Source: Marivivens sp. (lineage in GTDB: Bacteria; Pseudomonadota; Alphaproteobacteria; Rhodobacterales; Rhodobacteraceae). From it: a stretch of 11,860 nt of DNA. Positions 6,161-11,860 of this stretch are shown here, one piece after another. Each line of letters starts with the position of its first letter. Positions within the stretch are counted from its first letter, which is position 1. Where the stretch lies: contig JAHEBR010000049.1 in assembly GCA_024642185.1 (NCBI GenBank), forward strand, positions 1 through 11,860, given 5' to 3'. The notes beneath the pieces are model-generated. The model saw nothing but the letters and a program-made list of their open reading frames with translations. It did no database searches and had not been told where the DNA came from. The translations under genes were made by a program, and so were the position numbers.

Positions 6161-6885
6161 CAAGCCCAGAGCAGTTCTACCAACGGGATTGGAGCATCCA
6201 TCCCCCCGCCTATTCCCCCGGCTACAAGACCAGCGTGGCGCGCAGTCCGAGCTATTCCAAGATCTCGCTCGACAATTCGGTGGGTGAACTGACCGGGCCG
6301 GTTTTCGGCCATTCCGACATTGATGCAGGCGACAATGATCTTCTGACCAACTTCGCCCAGCCCGGTCAAAGCCCGATTGGTGAGCGGATCATCTTGCATG
6401 GCCGGGTTCTTGACGAAAATGCGCGCCCCGTGCCCAACACCCTAGTCGAGATTTGGCAGGCCAATGCCGGTGGGCGCTATCGCCACAAGAAAGACACCTA
6501 CCTCGCGCCGGTCGACCCCAATTTTGGCGGCTGCGGGCGCACGATCACCGATGAAACCGGAGCCTTTGCCTTTCGGACGGTCAAGCCCGGTGCCTATCCC
6601 TGGCGCAACTATGTCAACAACTGGCGTCCGGCACATATACACGTCTCGGTCTTTGGGTCTGGCTTCGCGCAACGTCTGATCACGCAGTGCTATTTCCAGG
6701 GGGATCCCCTGATCCCGATTTGCCCCATCGTGCAGACGATCCCCGACCCCGACGCGATCGAGCAGTTGACTGCCACGCTCGATCTGAACGCCACGATCCC
6801 GCTCGACACGGTGGCCTACAAGTTTGACATCGTGCTGCGCGGGCGTCGGTCCACCCTGTTTGAAAACCGCCTTGAGGGGAACTGA
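6157..6885 (+). CDS. pcaH: Protocatechuate 3,4-dioxygenase beta subunit
   Basis: PcaH is the Fe(III)-binding catalytic subunit of the intradiol dioxygenase that opens protocatechuate to 3-carboxy-cis,cis-muconate. The protein has 242 residues. All four iron ligands appear at the positions known from the Pseudomonas putida beta subunit (there numbered +300): Tyr108 (GGRYRHKKDTY), Tyr147 (AYPWRN), His160 and His162 (WRPAHIHV), with active-site Arg157 between them. The intradiol fold region runs from about 75 to 235, with an N-terminal arm that packs against PcaG. GGAGG at 6145-6149 precedes the ATG. pcaG follows after 3 bases, as expected for subunits made in equal amounts. Confidence 0.97.
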   Translation: MTSPEQFYQRDWSIHPPAYSPGYKTSVARSPSYSKISLDNSVGELTGPVFGHSDIDAGDNDLLTNFAQPGQSPIGERIILHGRVLDENARPVPNTLVEIWQANAGGRYRHKKDTYLAPVDPNFGGCGRTITDETGAFAFRTVKPGAYPWRNYVNNWRPAHIHVSVFGSGFAQRLITQCYFQGDPLIPICPIVQTIPDPDAIEQLTATLDLNATIPLDTVAYKFDIVLRGRRSTLFENRLEGN

Positions 6886-6888
6886 GCC

Positions 6889-7509
6889 ATGCCCCAGTCG
6901 TTGCACTATCTGAAAGAGACCGCCTCACAAACCGCGGGGCCCTATGTCCATATCGGGCTCGCGCCGAAAGCTGCGGGCTTTGACATCTACAAAAGAGAGC
7001 TTGGCTGGGACATTGCCGGCCCGGATGCCAAAGGCGAGCGTATACGCATTGAGGGTAGCGTCATTGACGGCATGGGCGCTCCGATCAAGGACGCGCTTTT
7101 GGAGCTTTGGCAGGCCAACTCCGATGGAAACTATGCCCACCCCCAAGGTGGCGCCCCTGTCGAAGAAGGCTTTCGGGGCTGGGGCCGGGTCATCACCGAT
7201 TTCACCACCGGAGATTGGAACGTCGAGACGATCAAACCCGGCAAGACGCTGGACTCTCGCGGCAAACCGCAAGCCCCCCATATCACCCTGTGGCTGGTGG
7301 CGCGTGGGATCAACGTGGGGCTCAATACCCGGCTCTATTTTTCCGACGAAGCCGAGGCGAACGCCACCGATCCGGTTCTCAACATGATCGAATGGGAGCA
7401 TCGCCGTGCGACCTTGATTGCCCAGCGCAGCCTCCGCGATGGCAAGCCCGTCTACCGGTTCGACATCCGGCTGCAAGGCGAGGCAGAGACGGTCTTTTTC
7501 GACATCTGA
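6889..7509 (+). CDS. pcaG: Protocatechuate 3,4-dioxygenase alpha subunit
   Basis: PcaG is the partner of PcaH in the alpha/beta protomer. Its 206 residues are close to the roughly 200 of Pseudomonas PcaG. Family signatures are the N-terminal ETASQTAGPYVHIGL (10-24), LLELWQANSDGNY (in the first half), APHITLWLVARGINVGLNTR (central), and YRFDIRLQGEAETVFFDI at the C-terminus. As in known alpha subunits, the metal-ligand set of the beta subunit is not kept, so this subunit shapes the active site without holding iron. GAGGGG at 6874-6879, inside the end of pcaH, serves as the ribosome binding site. Confidence 0.97.
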   Translation: MPQSLHYLKETASQTAGPYVHIGLAPKAAGFDIYKRELGWDIAGPDAKGERIRIEGSVIDGMGAPIKDALLELWQANSDGNYAHPQGGAPVEEGFRGWGRVITDFTTGDWNVETIKPGKTLDSRGKPQAPHITLWLVARGINVGLNTRLYFSDEAEANATDPVLNMIEWEHRRATLIAQRSLRDGKPVYRFDIRLQGEAETVFFDI

Positions 7510-7534
7510 GGGGCGTGCAGACGGCAGGGATGAC

Positions 7535-8590
7535 ATGAGCGGCATCTTTCAGGACGCGGTTTTCGGGAGCCTTTTTGGCGATCCAGAAGCTATGGCGCTT
7601 TGGTCGGCCGAGGCGCAACTGGATCAGTTTCGCAAGGTTGAGGCGGCATTATCCAAAGCCCTTGCCGAGGTCGGTCTTGTCCCGCAAGACCAAGGCTCAA
7701 GAGCCGCTGCCTATATCCGCACCGCGCCCATTGACCGCGATCGTCTGGCAGAAGGCTGTGCCAAAGACGGGCTGCCGATCCCCAATTTCGTAGCGCAGCT
7801 GAAAGAGAACGCCGCCGATTTGGCTGGCGCGATCCATACCGGATCCACCTCGCAAGATATTATGGATACGGCCCTGTCGCTGACCATCCGTGCCACCAAT
7901 GATCTCCTGTTGGCGCGCCTTGCCTCCTTGACCGATGCGCTGGCCGATCTAGACCGCCGTTTTGGAGCGACCCCGATGACGGGGCGCACCCGGATGCAAG
8001 AGGCTTTGTCTATTACTGTCGGCGACCGGATCAAGGCTTGGCGCGATCCTTTATTGGCCCAAGCGGCGTCTTTGATCGCTCTGCGCCCCCGGATTGAACG
8101 GCTGCAATTCGGAGGCGCTGTCGGAACGCGCCACGCCTATGGCGAAAGAAGTGACGCAATGGCCGAGGCCATGGCCCGCAATCTGGGGCTGACCAACGGC
8201 CCTGTCTGGCACACTGACCGAAGCAGCCTTGTGATGTTTGCCAACCAACTCGCCATCCTATCCGGGATCTTGGGGAAGATAGGGCAGGACATAACCCTGA
8301 TGGCACAGCAGGGGATCGACGAGATTGCCCTTTCGGGCGGCGGCGGGTCGTCCGCGATGCCGCACAAGTCCAACCCGATTTTGGCCGAACTCCTGGTGAC
8401 TTTGGCGCGCTACAACGCATCCCAAATGTCTGCCATGCACCACAGCCTGATCCACGAACAAGAACGGTCGGGCGCGGCTTGGGCTTTAGAGTGGATGGTC
8501 TTGCCCGACATGGCGGTGGCCACGGCCCGCGCCCTGGAGGTTGCGGTAAATGTCTGTGGCCGGGTCACGCAGATGGGCCAACGGACCTAG
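7535..8590 (+). CDS. pcaB: 3-carboxy-cis,cis-muconate cycloisomerase
   Basis: PcaB cyclises 3-carboxy-cis,cis-muconate to gamma-carboxymuconolactone. It belongs to the fumarase/aspartase superfamily and is expected to be a homotetramer. The 351-residue protein has HTGSTSQDIMDT (101-112) and the flexible catalytic-loop signature GGGGSSAMPHKSN (268-280). It is about 100 residues shorter than the Pseudomonas enzyme and lacks most of its C-terminal domain; as I recall, short forms of about 350 residues are usual in alphaproteobacteria, so this is not read as truncation. ATG at 7535 has AGGGA 4 bases upstream. An in-frame extension back to 7418 runs inside pcaG and is rejected. It lies 25 bases after pcaG in the same operon. 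Confidence 0.94.
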   Translation: MSGIFQDAVFGSLFGDPEAMALWSAEAQLDQFRKVEAALSKALAEVGLVPQDQGSRAAAYIRTAPIDRDRLAEGCAKDGLPIPNFVAQLKENAADLAGAIHTGSTSQDIMDTALSLTIRATNDLLLARLASLTDALADLDRRFGATPMTGRTRMQEALSITVGDRIKAWRDPLLAQAASLIALRPRIERLQFGGAVGTRHAYGERSDAMAEAMARNLGLTNGPVWHTDRSSLVMFANQLAILSGILGKIGQDITLMAQQGIDEIALSGGGGSSAMPHKSNPILAELLVTLARYNASQMSAMHHSLIHEQERSGAAWALEWMVLPDMAVATARALEVAVNVCGRVTQMGQRT

Positions 8591-8643
8591 CGACCAACGG
8601 GGATCGGCCCATTCCAAGAGCGTGACAGAGGTGAGAGAAGCGG

Positions 8644-9828
8644 ATGGCACAGACACAGAAGCGCACACAGGTTGCCATCATCGGCGGCGGTCCTTCGGGC
8701 CTGTTGCTGTCTCAACTCCTGAACCTTGCAGGCGTTGATACGGTGATCCTCGAGCGCACCAGCCGCGCCCACGTTCTGGCCCGCATCCGTGCAGGCGTTT
8801 TGGAGAGCGGCACGGTCGATATGCTCCACGCGGCAGGTGTCGCAGACCGCCTTCTGGCCGAAGGACACTCTCACGCAGGGTGTGTTTTTACCGACGACGA
8901 CCTGATGGTACGGATCGACTTTGCCGAGCTCACAGGCAAATCCGTCACGGTCTATGGCCAGACCGAGGTGACCCAGGATCTCTATGCAGCCCAAGACGCG
9001 TTAGGCACTCCCATTCTCCACGAGGTTGCAGACCTTGTGATCCACGAGCCGACCAGCAGTGCCCCCTATCTGACCTACACGCACGATGGCCAAACTGCGC
9101 GCCTTGACTGCGATTATGTGGCGGGCTGCGATGGCTTTCACGGGGTCAGCCGACAGACCATTCCGGTTGATCGCAGAACGGAATTCGAGCGGGTCTATCC
9201 GTTTGGCTGGCTTGGCATCCTGTCGCGCACCCGCCCCGCCCACGACGAACTGATCTATGCGAACTCGGCCTCTGGTTTTGCCCTGGCCTCGATGCGCAAT
9301 GCAAATCTGAGCCGCTACTATGTTCAAGTGCCGCTGACCGACCGGGTTGAAGACTGGAGTGACGAGGCCTTTTGGGATCGCCTCCGCGCCTGCCTGCCGC
9401 GGGACATCCGTGCAGCTTTGCAGACCGGGCCATCGATCGAGAAATCCATTGCCCCTTTGCGGTCCTTCGTCTGCGAACCGATGCGCTGGGGACGACTCTT
9501 CTTGGTTGGAGACGCGGCACATATCGTCCCGCCAACGGGGGCCAAGGGGCTCAACCTCGCGGTCTCGGACGTCTTCTATCTGCACCAGGCCCTGATCTCG
9601 GCGTTGAAATCTGGCGACACCTCGGGGATCGACCGTTACTCCGACAGGGCGCTGGCGCGGATTTGGCAGGCGATGCGGTTCTCATGGCAACTGACCAATA
9701 TGCTGCACCGCTTTGACGGCGAAGACAGCTTTGCTGCGCAGATGCGTAAAGCCTCGCTGATGCATCTATCGCAGTCAGAAACCGCGCGTCGCGAGTTGGC
9801 CGAAAACTATGTGGGCCTGCCCTTCTAG
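8644..9828 (+). CDS. pobA: 4-hydroxybenzoate 3-monooxygenase
   Basis: PobA is a single-component FAD-dependent hydroxylase that converts 4-hydroxybenzoate plus NAD(P)H and O2 to protocatechuate, feeding PcaGH. The 394-residue length matches the Pseudomonas enzyme. Visible features are the FAD dinucleotide-binding GGGPSG (14-19), the second FAD motif GDAAHIVPPTGAKGLN in the last third, and the substrate pocket Tyr205, Ser216, Arg218 and Tyr226, corresponding to Tyr201, Ser212, Arg214 and Tyr222 of P. fluorescens PobA. The C-terminal AENYVGLP carries the conserved Tyr385 equivalent. ATG at 8644 has a purine-rich but weak ribosome binding site (GAGAGAAG). It lies 53 bases after pcaB with no clear promoter between, so it is probably the last gene of the pca operon. 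No pobR-type regulator is present. Confidence 0.96.
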   Translation: MAQTQKRTQVAIIGGGPSGLLLSQLLNLAGVDTVILERTSRAHVLARIRAGVLESGTVDMLHAAGVADRLLAEGHSHAGCVFTDDDLMVRIDFAELTGKSVTVYGQTEVTQDLYAAQDALGTPILHEVADLVIHEPTSSAPYLTYTHDGQTARLDCDYVAGCDGFHGVSRQTIPVDRRTEFERVYPFGWLGILSRTRPAHDELIYANSASGFALASMRNANLSRYYVQVPLTDRVEDWSDEAFWDRLRACLPRDIRAALQTGPSIEKSIAPLRSFVCEPMRWGRLFLVGDAAHIVPPTGAKGLNLAVSDVFYLHQALISALKSGDTSGIDRYSDRALARIWQAMRFSWQLTNMLHRFDGEDSFAAQMRKASLMHLSQSETARRELAENYVGLPF

Positions 9829-9850
9829 AGGACAGACCCATTGGCTCTAG
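9825..9850. terminator. Inverted repeat joining the pobA and dctM stop codons
   Basis: CTAGAG (9825-9830) and CTCTAG (9845-9850) form a 6-bp repeat with a 14-base loop. The TAG stop of pobA (9826-9828) and the minus-strand TAG stop of dctM (9847-9849) each lie within an arm. A bidirectional terminator is possible, but there is no U tract and the stem is weak. Confidence 0.25.
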
Positions 9851-11151
9851 TTGAACATCGTGTTCGGCAGGATCAGCGAGATCTGCGGGAAGGCGATCAG
9901 GATGCCAATCGCCACGACCATCATACCCCAAAACGGAACGACCCCGCGGAAGATGTCGGCCAGCGGCACCTTTGGGGCGACCGATTTGACGATGAAGACG
10001 TTCAGGCCCACTGGCGGCGAGATGAGCCCCATCTCGAGCGCAAGGACGACAAGGACGCCAAACCAGATCGGGTCGATGCCCATCTCAAGGATGATCGGGA
10101 AGAAGATCGGCAGCGTCAGCACCAGCATCGCAAAGCCTTCGAGAAAGCAGCCGAGGATGAGATAGATCGACAGGATCAGGATCAGCGTGCCGATCTTGCC
10201 AAGGCCAAAGCCGATGATGAATTGGCCCACCGCATCCGGGATATGGCTGAGCGCGATGAAGGGATTGATCAGGTGCGCGGCAATCAGGATCAGCATGACA
10301 GTCGCGGTCGTGGTCACCGAGTCTTTCGCTGCCTCCCAGAACTGCTTGAGCGACAGGCTCCGCTGGATAACCCCGATCAGGATGACGACGCCAGCGCCGA
10401 CCGCCGATGCCTCGACCGGCGAGAAGAAGCCGCCATAAATCCCGCCGATGGTCAAAAGGATCACGCCAACGATGGGCAAGGCTCCGGCAAGCGCGCGCAG
10501 CTTCTCGGGGAAGGTTGTCGCCGGACCGGCAGGGCCGAAACCGGGGCGGAAGGTGCAGATCACCATGATCGCCACGATGAAGAGAACCAGCATCAGTATG
10601 CCCGGCAAGACGCCTGCGAGGAACAGGCGGCCGATGGATTGCTCGGTCAGGATCGCGTAGATCACGAAACCGGTCGAGGGCGGGATCAGGATGCCCAAAG
10701 TGCCGCCCGCGGCGACAACGCCTGTCGACAGGCGCGGGTCATAATCGTAGCGGTCCATTTCCGACAGGGCGACCTTGCCCATGGTCAGGGCCGAGGCAAC
10801 AGACGATCCCGAAAGGGCCGCGAAGCCGCCGCAGCCGATGACGGTCGCCGAAGCGAGGCCGCCGCGGAATTCACCGATCAGGGCATAGGCCGCGTCGTAG
10901 AGGCGGCGGCTCATGCCCGTGACCGAGGCCACATTGCCCATCAGGATGAAAAGGGGCACCACGATGAGCTGTGGCGAAGAGGCCAGCGTGAAGGCTTCGG
11001 ACGCCAGAAGGCCCAAGGCAGATCGGCTGCTGTCGAGCGCGATGATCCCGAAGAAGCCGACCACAAACATGGCAAAGGCCACGGGGATCCGGATCACCAA
11101 GAGAACGAAGAGCGCGGCGATCCCGAGAAAACCGATTGTAGAGGCCGTCAT
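9847..11151 (-). CDS. dctM: TRAP transporter large permease (DctM family)
   Basis: This is the membrane channel subunit of a tripartite ATP-independent periplasmic transporter, which imports organic acids with Na+ or H+ gradients. The 434 residues fit the family's usual 425-435. The sequence is almost entirely hydrophobic, with about 12 predicted membrane segments. Conserved loops are visible: FILMGN near 70, GGFAALSGSSVASALTMG (about 108-125), AAGGTLGILIPPST (about 146-159), and EMGLISPPVGLNVFIVKS in the last quarter. The ATG overlaps the stop of dctQ by 4 bases (ATGA). It converges on pobA, with 18 bases between the stops. The substrate is not predictable from this subunit. Confidence 0.95.
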   Translation of the reverse strand: MTASTIGFLGIAALFVLLVIRIPVAFAMFVVGFFGIIALDSSRSALGLLASEAFTLASSPQLIVVPLFILMGNVASVTGMSRRLYDAAYALIGEFRGGLASATVIGCGGFAALSGSSVASALTMGKVALSEMDRYDYDPRLSTGVVAAGGTLGILIPPSTGFVIYAILTEQSIGRLFLAGVLPGILMLVLFIVAIMVICTFRPGFGPAGPATTFPEKLRALAGALPIVGVILLTIGGIYGGFFSPVEASAVGAGVVILIGVIQRSLSLKQFWEAAKDSVTTTATVMLILIAAHLINPFIALSHIPDAVGQFIIGFGLGKIGTLILILSIYLILGCFLEGFAMLVLTLPIFFPIILEMGIDPIWFGVLVVLALEMGLISPPVGLNVFIVKSVAPKVPLADIFRGVVPFWGMMVVAIGILIAFPQISLILPNTMFN

Positions 11152-11654
11152 ACCTGAACTTCTTTCTGAACGTCACGGCCCGCAAAGGCCAGCTCGATGG
11201 CGCGCAGGGTCATCCCGAGCGCCGTCACAAGCGCCAGGATAGAAAGCGCATTCTGGAACCAGAGCTTTTTCAGCGGCAGGAGATTTGTCTGGAGATTGAG
11301 CATCACCGAAATCTTGGCGCTGTCGTTCACGGCCCAGGCCATGGCCAAGAAGATCGCGGCGCCAATCAGCGCCGAGGCCACGTCGACCGAGCGGTTGAAC
11401 CAGCGCGGGAAATAGGCCTCAAAAAGGTCGACCGCCACATGGCCGCCGCGACGATCGCAGATCGCCATGCCTCCGAATACGAGGATAACCATCGTCATCG
11501 TGACCAAATCCTGCGAGCCATAGAGGGGCGAGCCCAGCGCGCGGCCGATCACGTCATAAAGGATGACCCCGACCTCCCCAAGGAGGCCGAGGGTCCCGAA
11601 AATTGCGGACAGGCCAATCAGCCTGTCCGCCCAAGTTCTTGCGAAAGTCAGCAA
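11148..11654 (-). CDS. dctQ: TRAP transporter small permease (DctQ family)
   Basis: This is the four-helix subunit that pairs with DctM and helps dock the periplasmic binding protein. The protein has 168 residues, with membrane segments near 12-34, 48-66, 87-110 and 130-152. The family motif between helices 2 and 3 appears as CDRRGGHVAVDLF (about 66-78). The start is TTG at 11654, 3 bases after the stop of dctP, with no strong Shine-Dalgarno site; it is chosen because it keeps the whole first helix and suggests coupling. Gene order P-Q-M is the common TRAP operon order. Confidence 0.9.
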   Translation of the reverse strand: MLTFARTWADRLIGLSAIFGTLGLLGEVGVILYDVIGRALGSPLYGSQDLVTMTMVILVFGGMAICDRRGGHVAVDLFEAYFPRWFNRSVDVASALIGAAIFLAMAWAVNDSAKISVMLNLQTNLLPLKKLWFQNALSILALVTALGMTLRAIELAFAGRDVQKEVQV

Positions 11655-11657
11655 GTC

Positions 11658-11860
11658 TTATTCGCCCCGCATCGCAGCCAGAGCGGCAGCGCCATCGACG
11701 CTGGCGACATAGGAATCGACCACACCCTGGATCGCAGCCGAGAAGGCGGCGATTTCGTCGGCGGTCAGATCGACCATGACGTTCTTGCTATCGGCGCGGG
11801 CCGCTTCAAGCGAGGCGTTGGCCGTTGCATACCATGCCTCTTCGGCGCTCTTGGAGAGCA
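11658..11860 (-). CDS. dctP: TRAP transporter solute-binding protein DctP (3'-partial fragment, C-terminus only)
   Basis: The minus-strand frame entering from the right edge encodes the last 66 or so residues of a protein ending at TAA (11658-11660). It is rich in Ala and acidic residues, with WYATANASLEAARADS, MVDLTADEIAAFSAAIQ and VDSYVASVDGAAALAAM segments, the helical C-terminus expected of a TRAP periplasmic binding protein. Position immediately upstream of dctQ supports this. The ligand-binding residues and signal peptide lie outside the window, so the transported compound cannot be predicted. Confidence 0.8.
   Translation of the reverse strand, partial: LSKSAEEAWYATANASLEAARADSKNVMVDLTADEIAAFSAAIQGVVDSYVASVDGAAALAAMRGE

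Noticed and set aside
7418..7534. N-terminal extension of pcaB inside pcaG
   Set aside because: The extra 39 residues are out-of-frame pcaG sequence; PcaB similarity begins at the Met at 7535.
6925..7545. Minus-strand open frame of 206 codons opposite pcaG
   Set aside because: pcaG matches known alpha subunits end to end; the opposite frame has no recognisable features.
9841..11157. Long + strand open frame (438 codons) opposite dctM
   Set aside because: It mirrors the TRAP permease almost exactly and is an implausibly charged Asp/Arg/His/Gln-rich protein, the usual antisense image of hydrophobic codons in G+C-rich DNA. The DctM frame has clear family motifs.

Overview
The window looks like part of an alphaproteobacterial chromosome, most likely a member of the Rhodobacteraceae (roseobacter / Rhodobacter group). 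The grounds are high G+C by eye, a tight aromatic-acid operon with a PcaQ-type LysR regulator, a TRAP transporter, and a CbbO RuBisCO-activation gene. This assignment is an inference from gene content; there is no rRNA or other marker. No RNA gene, mobile element, CRISPR array or gene-free stretch over 300 bases was seen. The longest non-coding stretches are about 94 and 88 bases.

Left end (1-1295, + strand): the 3' part of cbbO (von Willebrand A domain with an intact MIDAS motif), then a 103-residue protein of unknown function that starts at TTG behind a good Shine-Dalgarno site. This is probably the tail of a Calvin-cycle (cbb) operon.

Centre-left (1307-5691, - strand): in transcription order, a PcaQ-like LysR regulator, an AMP-forming acyl-CoA ligase of the AlkK/DmdB type, and an unusual 574-residue aldehyde dehydrogenase superfamily protein coupled to the ligase with a 1-base gap. 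The ligase and dehydrogenase look like a two-gene unit that oxidises an aldehyde and activates the acid as its CoA ester (or runs the reverse). The substrate is unknown.

Centre-right (5780-9828, + strand): divergent from pcaQ lies pcaC-pcaH-pcaG-pcaB-pobA. PobA hydroxylates 4-hydroxybenzoate to protocatechuate, PcaGH cleaves the ring between C3 and C4, PcaB lactonises 3-carboxymuconate, and PcaC decarboxylates the lactone. The next enzyme, enol-lactone hydrolase PcaD, is absent, although in related bacteria it is usually the first gene of this operon. The divergent pcaQ/pcaC gap holds a sequence matching 10 of 12 positions of the known PcaQ box; it overlaps the pcaQ start codon. A second inverted repeat of the same 6-4-6 shape lies next to it.

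Right end (9847-11860, - strand): a TRAP transporter in the order dctP (partial) - dctQ - dctM, convergent with pobA. Its substrate cannot be told from the sequence, but uptake of an aromatic or other organic acid for the neighbouring pathway is plausible.

Overall this is a recognisable catabolic locus. The points worth a second look are the missing pcaD, the operator arrangement, the ALDH/acyl-CoA ligase pair, the small cbbO-linked protein, and the overlapping inverted repeats upstream of the ligase.
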